Assembly (NCBI RefSeq): GCF_963576545.1
Contig: NC_083647.1
Location: 7,667,007 to 7,731,006, forward strand
Reading direction: 5' to 3'
Source: Limanda limanda
Taxonomy: Eukaryota > Chordata > Actinopteri > Pleuronectiformes > Pleuronectidae
Length of the DNA stretch: 64,000 bases
Under the pieces are notes generated by a model. It did no database searches, was not told the DNA's origin, and worked only from the letters and a program-made list of their open reading frames with translations. Every line of letters begins with the position of its first letter. Within the stretch, counting starts at the first letter, position 1. This document shows positions 1 through 31,300 of this stretch, piece after piece. A program made the position numbers and the translations under genes.

Positions 1-19131
<19,131 letters not shown>

Positions 19132-22100
19132 GATCTGATTAAGACACACATTTATGTTATTTCTATGGTTACAGCACTCATTTCCAGGCATGACATATCT
19201 TCAAGAATTCAATTTGGATTATTTGTTGATGATTTAGGAGACTCTTGAATTTCTCAACATTCATGCAGCTTTTCCTGTGGAAACCTATTCATAAACGAGG
19301 ACACAATCTAAAGCACGACAGACCCCTCAGGGCCATTTCAGGCAAAATATGGAAACTAGTTTCCCTACAGCCGCCAAACAAAAATCACTTGATATTATTT
19401 ATCTCCCACATTAGCATGAGCTCAAGTGAAACAAGGAACGAAGGTAAAAATAGAGCATTCATCGCTGGCTAAGTTGGACAGGTTCCAATCTTATTGGGGG
19501 TGGAAGAAGGGTGGAGGCATTTCAATGCTACACCACGTGAACACACTGCAGCCCAGCAAAGTCTTTAATTAATTCAATCCTCGGCTTGTATCGAAGCTAA
19601 TGCTAGTGTGTTAATCTCCTCAAATCTCTTCCTAGGCAGTGGAAGACTTGGAAAGCCTGGCCGCTGGCTGTAGGATGGCTCAATTCTCTCTCCTACATCT
19701 TGCAGCATATTGTCTTCCCTCTGCAGGAAAGGAAAAAACAGCCTAGAACCCTCCACATCTCCACTGAAGAAGAACATTAGAGATCTGCATTGTCCAATCA
19801 CTAGAAACAGCAGGGAGCCCCTCTTAAGATTCTCCCTGGCTTGTTGAATTTTCAAGCTCAATTATCACACAGCGGCTGACCAACCCGGAGAAGTGTTAGC
19901 ACATACGGCTTAATGTAAAATGTGTTTAACCAATACACATAGCTTTAGCTTAACCAGAGGTTCCTCTCAATCTCAGGCAAAAACACTTGACTGTATGAGC
20001 CAAATGAATGAGTGAAGTGATGATTAAAGAGTCGTCAGCGACATTTTCGGGACTAATTGAACAGAGCCTGCTCGAAAACGACTCTCTCATACGTTTACAC
20101 AGTTTAATCTAAATGCAAATCAAAGATGCACTCTGTGGAATCAGTGGGTTGTCGGCAGAAGAAATTCAGAGGAAAATGTTGTTGGACTCGTTTAAAAGAA
20201 ACTTCTAAGATTACATATTCTCCCTATGTCTGACTACACAGTCGAGCCTTAACAGGATAATGATTGTTATTACAATGATATGACCATAAATATTGAAAAA
20301 TGCTTTTTAGAAGTTCAGATAATGACTATAATCCCAGAATACCATGTCATTCTACCCCCACCCCCTTACACACACAAACACGCACACACACACACACCTA
20401 GATGCAAAAAGTTTTGTAAACTAGACTTTATCTGAATGTCAAACAAATAAATCAGTCCCTAACGTCATTGATTGAATTGCATCAGTGATGATTGGATGAT
20501 AACTGAACCTATTTTACCATTGCTGACTCTCCTCTGCTACTTTAAGAGTTATTGTGAATCACTCCCAGGTCGGGGGAAATTCCCAGTTATGAATCAGACC
20601 AGCTGCTCTCATTGGAAACATCACTGGTCTTACTGCCAGTACCCAGACATTTGTTGTAGCTTGTCCTCGTTTCTGATTTGACTTTATTAAAGACGAATAT
20701 TCTGTTAATGCAGAATTAACACATATTAGGTGACAATTCACATTAAACCTCAAACGTTTTTGTCTTTGTAAAACCTGTCCACTCTGTTGGCCAAAAGTTT
20801 TGTAACATCCAGGTATTATACTATTTCTTTTAGCTAAAATCCATAAATATTTCTTTACAAGAAAGAAAGCAAATATTTGTATATGGGCATATAACCTAAT
20901 AATAAACTCACTTACATAACTGCAGTAGTTAAGCTAGTACTTTTTTCACTTAAAGTCGGTACTTTATGTATCATAATAACAAATACATAACCTTATGAAT
21001 ACTGCTGTGTCACAATGTTGATGCATATCCTTGACAGTCTTTTATGTGTTATTGCACTTGTGGAACTAATTTGTTATATAATGTGTGCAATGACAATAAA
21101 GGATTCTTCACGCTAAACGATATGAAAAAAATACGTCAAGATAAGATTGTTCATATAAGTCAATATCAAATATATCAATAATCATCAAGATAAATGTCAC
21201 ATTATTGTTTCCTTTTAGGTTTAAAGAGGGATTTTTGCTCCTGAGTGAAGGTTGTGGGTTTAAACTCTTCTTTCTGAGCAGTGAACTTCATTAAGATCTG
21301 TGATGGTACGGTCCAAAAAGTATGTTGATGAATGCCTCTTATTACAGATAATCTTGCCAAAATGATCATTGGCAGTCGTTTCTTCGGTGGAACACAGTGT
21401 TTTTTGAAACACATCAAGTTGAAAACATATGATTGTATTTTTTCTACTACAACATATATTGACAGTTTACCCCTGACTCAGCAGGAAAAGGGGCATTATC
21501 TGCAATACCAGCTTTGCTACACTCCACAAACACAAACACATTTAATAAAACAGAAGTGGATCAGTTATGTGTTAGACCTCCTCACTGCGTTTACACAATA
21601 CATAATCAATACTAATTCCCCGTGTTTACCTTGTTAAAGTTAATAACTAGTTTTACTCCTTCTATACAAATGAAAACCATGCATGTAAATCTTTGCTGTC
21701 CAGGTGACGAATCAGATCATGCCTGCGTGTGGACATTGATCTACACAAGGACGTGTAGCCACTATGCTTAATAGCTCCTCACATATCATGATCATTGACG
21801 AACTTAATACAACAATTCAATGGGGAAATGTTTCAGCTCAGTGTAGGTCAGATCCACTGAGCGGAATCAGAGTGTTGTTGAGAAATGCGACAATGCGAGT
21901 AATTACCTGCAGATCAAACTTTGTTCCTGCACAGAGTGAAACTGAACACACACTACAGACAGTGACGGTGTCGTTGTAGACATTGCCAGACCAGTTATCG
22001 TCACCAAATCAGTGCATACACATTGAGTATTGATTGAAATCATTACTGCTTGATTATTTAACACTACACATGCTTTACAAGTAATTAATAACTGAAGATG

Positions 22101-22140
22101 TTTTTACTCTGTGAATACAGATTCCCACTCTGTGAGCAGG
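19132..22140. other. Region between RBKS start exon and BABAM2 promoter
   Basis: It contains a CA run at 20364-20398, a LINE-like tail at about 21041-21112 (TATTGCACTTGTGG then GTGCAATGACAATAAAGGAT) and AT-rich DNA. A minus-strand donor-like CTGCAG|gtaatt near 21904-21909 could end an upstream noncoding RBKS exon, but nothing else supports it. No coding exon recognised. Confidence 0.5.
21041..21112 (+). mobile_element. Probable LINE 3' end fragment
   Basis: The words TATTGCACTTGTGG and GTGCAATGACAATAAAGGAT match the end of a common fish retroelement as I recall it. Only the tail is visible. Confidence 0.45.
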
Positions 22141-22307
22141 CATTAAGTTAGACAGCTAAACGCGGGGCCATCCTAAGGACCCAAACAACATGTACCGGAA
22201 ACTTTGAGAGCATGAAGTAAACATTGGAGTTAACGCTCAAATGATCTGACTTCCTGCTGTTTCAGGTATTCTAACACACTCTCGGTGATGTATTTAAACT
22301 CACAACA
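22141..22307. promoter_or_regulatory. Probable BABAM2 promoter / bidirectional RBKS-BABAM2 control region
   Basis: This lies between the divergent genes, just upstream of the candidate BABAM2 exon 1. It has a CCGGAA motif at 22195-22200 and a second ETS core (TTCC, minus-strand GGAA) at 22251-22254, plus a short CpG-bearing piece near 22161-22168. No TATA box stands out, as is common for ETS-driven housekeeping promoters. Whether RBKS transcription also starts here, 3 kb from its ATG, or nearer 19.2 kb cannot be decided from sequence. Confidence 0.4.
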
Positions 22308-22373
22308 ATGAACAGATTGTATTGGGAGAAAGCTAAAGGCTTAAACTGGGGCAATTTGACGCCTCATTCCGAG
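22308..22373 (+). other. babam2: Candidate BABAM2 noncoding first exon (3' part) with an ORF start
   Basis: The segment ends in CCGAG|gtaagct at 22373/22374, a near-consensus donor, 782 bp before the coding exon. It follows ETS-type GGAA motifs at 22195-22254. The true transcription start is not visible, so the interval marks only the part from an ATG at 22308. That ATG opens 22 codons in frame to the donor and reads on into exon 2 (see findings). The assignment rests on the donor and on position only. Confidence 0.45.
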
Positions 22374-25300
22374 GTAAGCTAATAGTGCTAATCGAAGCTT
22401 ACGAGCGTTGACATCCTGATTCAACTGTGGCGAACAGACTTGTCCCCCATGGATCAACTGTAACCGAGGTGCAGAGCATTGCTGTATATTAGTGAAACAT
22501 TATGTCCTTTCCACGCAATGTATTCACTAAGTATATGGGGGCATTTTACATTGAGGAGCAAACTGTCATAGGTACATTTCTCCTCATGACATCTCTTGGT
22601 CCCTAAAATATTGTATTATCCCAAACTTCCAGACACATTGAGTTGAATTGACATTGTTTTAAACATAAAAAATAAACTTGCGACTGATATATGAATTGCA
22701 GAACAGGAAAGGGATTCTGACGCGCATACACAAGATTTCAGGCGGCTGTGGCTGAGGGGTAGAGCGGTAGAGAGGTCGGCAGTTCGATCCCCAGTCTTCC
22801 CCATCTGCATGCCGAAGTGTCCTTGGGCCAGATGCTGAACCCCGAATTGCCCCTCATAGAACAACAAAGTTTTGCTAATAGAGGCACTGTATGAATGTGT
22901 GTGTGAATGGGTGAATGTAAAACTGCACTGCAAAGAGCTTTGAGTGGTCATCAAGAGTAGAAAAGCGCTATATAAATACAAATACAAAACCATTACCATT
23001 TCCACGACACCAGGAAGTGACAGATACAAGTGACCTACGTGATGTAGCACACGGCCTCTGAATGTTCAGCACTAACACATGCTTCTGGATTGTGATACAT
23101 TATTGTGATGAATCACATGAAAGCTTTTCCTTAAAGTGCTGCTGTGTCTCCACAGACTCCACAGAGCGGATACCATGAATAACACCTCCCCTGAGGTCGC
23201 CCTGCACCGGATCTCACCGAAGCTGCGGCCCCTGCTGTGCAGCGTGGTGAGGAACGGCCGAGTGGGACTGGACTCCACAAACTGTCTCCGTGTCACCGAC
23301 CTCAAAACTGGGTGAGATGAAGCTCTGCTGTCCCCCACATGAAACACAAGATCCTTCCTTTTACATATAATAACAGTGGGATGGGTGACATGTAAGGCAC
23401 ATCCTGTAAACATAGGACTAGATTTGAGGGGGTGGTTTTGAAGGTATTTTTTTTTGTGGAACCTCAGTAGTCCTTAACATATCAGGATATATCTAATCGA
23501 TAATAATCAAGAAAAGTGTATGTCAAGGCCGTTGTTCATAGATTTCAATATAGTTTTTGGGAATTCCGTTTTTTGGCGGGTTTGGAATGATTAATAGTTA
23601 CCAATCCACAGTTGCTGAATTAATGTTAGATGAGATGAGATTGGCCTTTTAATGGGGAATGGGACGTTTTATCTGATACATTTGTTATAACGATAATATA
23701 ATAACACAATTTTAGCATCATTACAAATTGACCAACATATTCATCAGTCACTTTTTAAGGTGTTCATAAGCACAGTCTAGTAACATTTACAACTAGGTAT
23801 TATCTCATATATGTTTTCTACTACAATTTAACAGCTATCAACCCCTGACACATACAGTGGGATAAAGGAGATATCTGAAATGACATCTTTGTTATAGATG
23901 TGGCTGTAGTGGATGATAAGATGAGAATTGAAATGAATATTGGTTATTGTAATTAATTATGTCAAACTACAGTTGAGGTTTGTTTTTCATTTTTTTCATG
24001 AGGATATTGTCTTTAAGGACAGGGGATGGGTATGTTTAAAACAAACAACAACAAAAAACATATTAACTTAAGTCTTACTCACCTGGATACACACATATTG
24101 TACCAAGGAATTAATATGATAATTTTAACCAAATTGAATTATGTGATATATCTATTACATTTTGATGAAGTTTTGAGCATAGCTTCCCATTTCAATGTAT
24201 TTCTAATTAATTACTTTCATTTTAAGTAAATACCAGATGCCACAGTAGTGTTTGTTTCTTTCTTTATTTATGAGTTCATTTTCATTTATCGCACAATAAA
24301 ATACTCCAAGGTGTAAGCAGGTTAATTAAGATAACAAATGGCTACAATATTAATCATTGACACAGTTTAAAAGTTATATTCAGCTTGTTTCAGTTCACTG
24401 GATTTCATCTGTGCCAAAAATACCTTATTGTTCATCATATCTCTGGCAAGTTGTAAACTGGATGTGACCTAAAAGGAAGGCAATGTAATGAAGCTGTGAA
24501 GAACACACTTTTAAGTTTGCATAATTTTTAATAATAGTATGTGGTTAAGATCATTCTAAATCTTTTGGATGTTTACATACATTCAATATTTATGGTTGAC
24601 TTTGCTTGCTGACCTGTTTTCGTTGTCTTCGTCAATCCTCATGTTCAGATGCACATCTCTGACTCCTGGTCCCTGTTGTGATCGCTTCAAACTTCACATC
24701 CCCTATGCTGGAGAAACACTCAAATGTAAGGAAACCAATCACTCACTCTCCTTTTTAGTTGACATTTTCAGATTAATCTAATGTTGGTTAAATAAACAAC
24801 CATCCATATTTACTGAGTCTTAAATTGACAAGTTGTTGTTATTGTTGGTTTTTGAGAAAAATAACAAACATTTATTTTCTTGTCAAAAAGTTGTATTAAT
24901 ATAGAATGTAAGCTGGATCTGCATTTCAGTTTAAAGGTTGCCCTCTGCTCAGGTTAAGCACTTCAATGTCGAGCCTGTACTCTGAATTCAAAATGTCGGT
25001 GCTAAATTCATTTTATTTTGATAATCAATGTTTTATGTAAATAAAAAAGACCCACTTCTTTCTCCCAGTTGGTGAGTTGAAAGATGAGAGGTGCTTTCGA
25101 GTGAAGTAAATATTTTTTATTAACACGTATTCAGGGCTATGCAAAGAAACAAGGAGAAGACTGATTGTCAATAAATAGACAGCACAAACATTATGTATCA
25201 CTTAAAGGTTCAGTGTGTAAGATTTAGGTGAAAGGGATATATTGGCAGAGACTGAATATAAAATAACCCTAGTGATGTTTCCACTAGTGTTTAATCTAAA

Positions 25301-28300
25301 TTGTACAAATTGTTGTTTTCTTTACCCGGGAATTGTCCCATTATATTTAAATACTTTATATTTAAATGAGGAGGCCACCATGTTTTTACAGTAGCCCAAA
25401 CTGGATAAACTACACATATTTTGAGTTTTTATGACAACTGAAGACTACCACAGGTTCTCTTTCCTCTTTGGAAGGGGAGGGTGAGATGAGGGGTGCTGAA
25501 ACTTCACCACTAGATGTCACTAAATTCTACACACTGAACCTTTAAATATAATCATAAATAACTATACATCACCATAGGAATGCTTTGTAACTGCTTAGCA
25601 ACTTGGAAAGAAGTACGATCAAAAGCCGCCACAGGAACTGCTCAACTTCAAAAACACGATGAATATTTTTTTGATGAGGGCTCTTTCTTAACCAGTGAAA
25701 TGATACCAGTAACACTGTGTTGTTTTGTCATTGAACTTTTCCTGGAACAATATCTAATTACTGTTTCAAGTCCCCACATCAGACACCTTCCTTTATGAGC
25801 GTCATTCAGATTAGAGTTATCTTAACTAGCTTTCACTGTAATTATAGTGACTCACTAGACCCATGCCAGGCCCATGTCTACACACACATCCTGAGAAGAT
25901 CAGTTTTCATCTCTCCACTTTACCGAGGAATTAGTTCAAGGCTTTGCAAAGAAAGGTAATTTGTCATTTTTGTTGGACTTGACACATTTTCGGTTCAACA
26001 AGTCTGTGTTGAATACTTTTTTTGTATAAGCTCATAAAAGTACGTGATTATAAAGTCAATTTCATGTGTTGCTTCAAGCATTTTCATTCATCATCATCTC
26101 CCAGTCTGCAACTCATATTGTCACCCACTTCACAAACTCAGTCGGCAGTGCATGCCAAATTTGTCAGCTTGATAGGTGAATCAGGTTTTTGTGGTGGATG
26201 AGTAACTCACAAGTTCTTGAACAGATGCCTTCTTGTTTCATCGGCTTTTCAATGGAATGTTTTCACTGGTTAATTTGCAGGTTTAAATCATAAATATAAA
26301 TATAAATCTGTCCACAAGCTTCAGTTGATGGTGTTCAAGCTGCTTGACAACGTTGGGGCATAGTAAGTTCAAGTTCATTAAGTTCTGTTTGGTTGTCTCT
26401 GACGTTTGGTGCAAATGTGGCCGTGCTGGGGGGGGGGGGGGGGGGGATAACCTGTGGTTTGTTAGCGGAAGTACGATTTGTTCCATTTGCGCAGTTTTCT
26501 ACATGATTTGTCTGTGCAAAAATGTTTGTGACCGACATCAGGATGTTGTGGCTAGATTCGAGGAATGTATAGAAATAAGGTGTAAGAATATGCAACACAG
26601 TAGTTTACTCGTCAGCATCTGGGTGATAGCTGCATGATGTTTCAGTTCTTTCTGAAAATGTTTTTGCAAAACACATGAATAATGATGGGGTGGCCCGATC
26701 AAGGAAACACATTTGTTTAAAATTGTAGTTTGTGTATCATCTTTTAGTCATGTAATTTACCCTACAATTACACTTGATATAAATCATCTACCACTAATTA
26801 AACAAATGTATGTCTGTCTGTGTTTTTATAGTATTTGGGTCTGAAAATTTTGTCGATTGCTTAACAGACCTCTGAAAAGGCCATCATGAAATTAATGAAA
26901 AATAAGCTGTTCAGTAAATTATTCCAACTTATTTAAACCACACAAGTGAAAATTTAAAAAGCAAATTCAGTTAATTTGATGAAAAAACATTGACATTGAT
27001 TCTTCACAGCAGATAAACCTAGTAGGATGAACACAAAGTGAGAGTATATTGTAGAACCGTTCGAGGAGGACTCACTAATGACAAGCAATAATTCTGAAGT
27101 TGCTCCGGAGCATCACCACAGACTCAGCAAACAGCCCATTTCACAAGCTTAAAAACAGCAACAACACAGGAAAACAGTTTGCTGGTATCCTGGCTTGGTA
27201 TATACCATGTGTGCAGCTGCTGCACTAGTCGCTGTACTTTCCTGTGCTTTGGCCTGAGGAAGAAGGTTTGTTAATCAAGGGCCGCAGGTTTGCTCTGTGC
27301 CAGATTGCGGACCTGCCCACTGTTGGCGTGCGAAAGCATGAGCACGGCCCACTGTGCACTTAATGCATGCCCAGGCTCCCTCCACCTCTCCACCGTGGCT
27401 GGTACTGCTAAACAACAATTTGTGGCCTTTGTTGTTGTACATTTTACGCCCCCATGACCTCAATAAAAAAGTCTGGCTGGAATGGAAGTGAGACTTTGAG
27501 AAGGCACGTCATGCAGTGATTAGACTGCACCGCCGAGTGAAGCTTCTTATGCTGTGCGAACAAAGAGGTATATAAAAGCTTATGTTATAACCTGTCAAGG
27601 TTGCAATTCAAACGGCTCCATTCCTGTCTGGATGAGAGCCAGTACGTCTCTGACAGTAGTTTGTAACAGATTTACAGCTCATCCTCTCCTCATTTGACTC
27701 TTCTCCACTGGGAAAATACTTCCATATGTGTGTGTTCTTCTCTGCTTGCTGTGGCTGGAAAGATACAAAAGAAGAAAAGCAGAACAGAACAGTCTTGCAG
27801 CACACAAATAGAATTGTGTAACATAATAGGAGAACATTGTGATCCAGTCCTGGCAATGAGTTATGTGATCATGTTTTGATGTCTTGTCCTTCCCCCCAGT
27901 TAGAGCCATTTCCTGCCTGTAGTTTTTAATTTTTTTCCATTTTAACGGAATGCATTCATTTCTGCACTTAAAACTGTAGTATGTCATCACTTGTATGTTT
28001 AACTCTTTACTCAGATTTCTAATAAATAAAGTAAAAGCAGACCCTTTTTACATGTTCTATATTAAAACATACCTACACATAATTACAGGACAGACGTGTT
28101 TGACAGGATTTAAGTTGCTTTAAATTACTTAATTTTGCCAATTACTTGATTTTCAGAATTTCAAAGAAGGACGACCCCAAATGCATATTGTGTGGCTGCA
28201 AAAATACACTGAACAAGTCCTTTCATATTATTATTATTATGATTCTGAAAATCAACATAAACTTGACCCAGAAAATGTCAAATTATTTCCACTGCGCTTT

Positions 28301-31300
28301 CCCTTATTTTTAATATGACTGTCTCCTGAAACTAGAGAATAACATTCAGAAAATAAATTTATTTTCACTTTACACAGCTCTAGGAATTCATGTTGATGCC
28401 GGTGTGAGATGTCAACAACCTGCTCATAATCAGTTTTCCTCTTCTCTCACAGGGGATATCATATTCAATGCACAATATCCAGAACTGCCTCCAGATTTTA
28501 TATTTGGAGAAGATGCTGAGTTTCTCCCTGAACCCTCAGAGCTACCAGTGAGTATCTTGTCTCATGGTTACATTGTTTTCTGTTCAGATTAAAAAGGACA
28601 AAATGTGATTTTTTTACATAGAACATGTACTTTATTTTAGCATCATAATTACAAGACTTGTTAAAGCCGGGTCTTGTTTGCTTGCTTGATGCATTGAATG
28701 GTTCTCTGATGTGATACTAAATGACAGATCTTTTCAAATTACTGATCACGGCTTCACCGATCTGACCCCAGTGAGAAAAAAAGCTGATTACAAGGTTCAC
28801 GGTAATAGTAGGCATCTAGCTAATTAAAGTGGAAGGAAAATTGATGGCAATTATTTGTCGCGTTGTATAGTTACAACTTTGAAACATTAACATCTTACAT
28901 TTTAAGTTTTCAGAACAATGAAACATGTTTTTACGTTTCCCCATAAAATGCTGACTCAGTCGTATCCAGGCTTGGCAAATAGTTTTGTCTAGTTTCAGAA
29001 CTGGTCTGATTGCATCAGCACAGTGCTGAGTTTCAAACAAGGTGTGGTTATAATGTTTATATATCGTAACAAGCTGCTGCTTGAGAAAAAGTAGTTACAA
29101 CATGATCTCCAGTTCCAGATAATATGTGGGCATGTGTCTTTTTGTGTATCACTCTACTCGTCTGATCCTGGAGCTTTTGGATCATAGTCTTACTTTTTAC
29201 CATATTGTCCAATCTATTTAACTATTTGATTTCACTGTGGTTTTAGTTTTCAACCTTAACGTTCAAGCAACATCAACATGCCAGAGAGGAATAACTTTGT
29301 CGACAGTATGATAGGAAATATTAGTCGTCACATGAAGCCTCTCTTGTTTGTCTTGTCCTCCCCTTGTTGTACCCTACTACACTTTCAGTATGTAAGACAG
29401 AGATATCATCAACACAATGTTAATTTCTCTCCCAGACACAGAAATCTGTCTGGAAATCTGAAGCTGAAATGCTGATGATAAAACCTGTAAGAAAAAAAAA
29501 AGGGAGGCATACTTGGAGGTTGACCTTTCGGTTTCTATGCTCAAGGATTTCACTCATTACTGGACAAGGGTCAATTACTGGTCAATATCAACATAACAAA
29601 AATGTCCTGATCTGCAATATAGGAGGGCAACTACGATATGATTAATGTTAAGGAAAGATTGTGGTTATGGCAAATGAAATGTAGTTATAGCCATGGATCA
29701 GACAAATACAACTTAACATTTCCTATTCATAGACAATTTCAATCTTACTTCCCTTTAAACAATGGACATACCTACACATTATGGTGTCAAATATAGTGAG
29801 TTGTACAGTAGATGTTTGGGTGGAGAACTGGACATCAACTTCTTGTCACGTTGCTGCATATTTTACAGATGTGCTCGAATATTTGGCTATAATGATTACA
29901 AAGCTTGTTTATAAAGCTACTTTATCTCGAGTGGAACTTCCTTAATTTTTCTGCCTACTGACCAAAATCTGAAGTGTTTCCAAACGTACCTTTTTAGATT
30001 ACTCAAAATGCTAGTCACTCTCTCGGCAGTTGAGTTTTTTCTTAAACACTCCCCACTGCCATATGGTTGTTGTTGAATTATTCGCGCAATTCAGCCTGAC
30101 CTACATTTCATTTTCAATCAATCAAAGTGGTGTCTTGTGAGCTGAGGGAGCAGACGTCTGCAGTGGGATTCTACTTTTGCCCCACAATCGACTGAGATTT
30201 TTCATAATGAAATGTCTGGTTTTCTATGATTCTATAATTGAATTCAACATATTTTGTTGACAACTTGAGAGGCTTCAACGTGCACAACCATTTAACTAGC
30301 CAAGGCCTTGGTGAGCTTTCAGACTTTTTTTTTGTAATGAAATGCCTGCTATTAAATTGGAAGTAACTAATTTAGTTTAGCTTAGTGGGCGTTCTGACTG
30401 AAAACAGGCCTAAATTGAAAAAATAAAAGGAGCTGTGCTGTTGGGAGCTTGTTGCCTTTGATGCTGGTGAGATTTGCAATATGATCCAGAAAGTCTGGCT
30501 TGTGTAACAGATAAATGAGTTTACAGGATTATCAAATGTCCAAACACTGCACAGAGGTTCATGCTCTCAGACACAGGAATTTATAATATCATAAAACATT
30601 TGCCATGGCTGCAATTATTTCATCTTCCATGAAGTTGATGGCAAACTAAATGTTAAAAAAGAAGAGAATGCATTGCAAAGTAATCTCCCAGGAATGTGGG
30701 TTTGATCTTATTCGATTGGCCTTCACAGCCCCTTGCAGGATGATGTCACATTGGAGACCAGCACATTTTTCTGTTTGGAATCTTCTACATTGAGGCAGCT
30801 GCTTTCCCTTCACATGGGTTTGTAGTCAGGTGAAATAAAAGGCACATGGTTTTCTGTATTGGTAAACTATGTCATTGGATGTAACTTTAGCAAGACAGAG
30901 TCATTTAATGTGGCAGTAATACCTAGGGATCTAGAGCCGGAACTTCATATGGTGCCGCTATAAAACCAAACAACCAGCTTTTTCCAATGAAAATCATGTG
31001 TTTGCTTCGTTGTAAACAAACAGTGTTTTGTTTTCGTGCTTCCAGACCATAGAATGCATATAAAGATGGATGACACGACTCCACTTCCTCCCACTATCCG
31101 TAAATGAAGCCAAAATATCCTGGATATTAGTGCTGCAATTTTAGGATCAAGACATGATTTAGAGTTCGAGTCTGCTTAGCAGTTGGGGGATGGATTAACA
31201 AATAATTAATTAAAACAAACCCTGTGGAAAAAACCACATCAGTGTAACTACCGTAAATGACAGAAACAATCTTTCACAAAAAATTTAACGTAATGTCCGA

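Noticed and set aside
22749..22820. Possible functional tRNA gene
   Set aside because: A and B boxes are present but no cloverleaf with acceptor pairing could be traced, and the sequence continues into a SINE body.
22616..23050. 144-codon minus-strand frame
   Set aside because: It is antisense to the tRNA-derived SINE and has no protein similarity that I can see.
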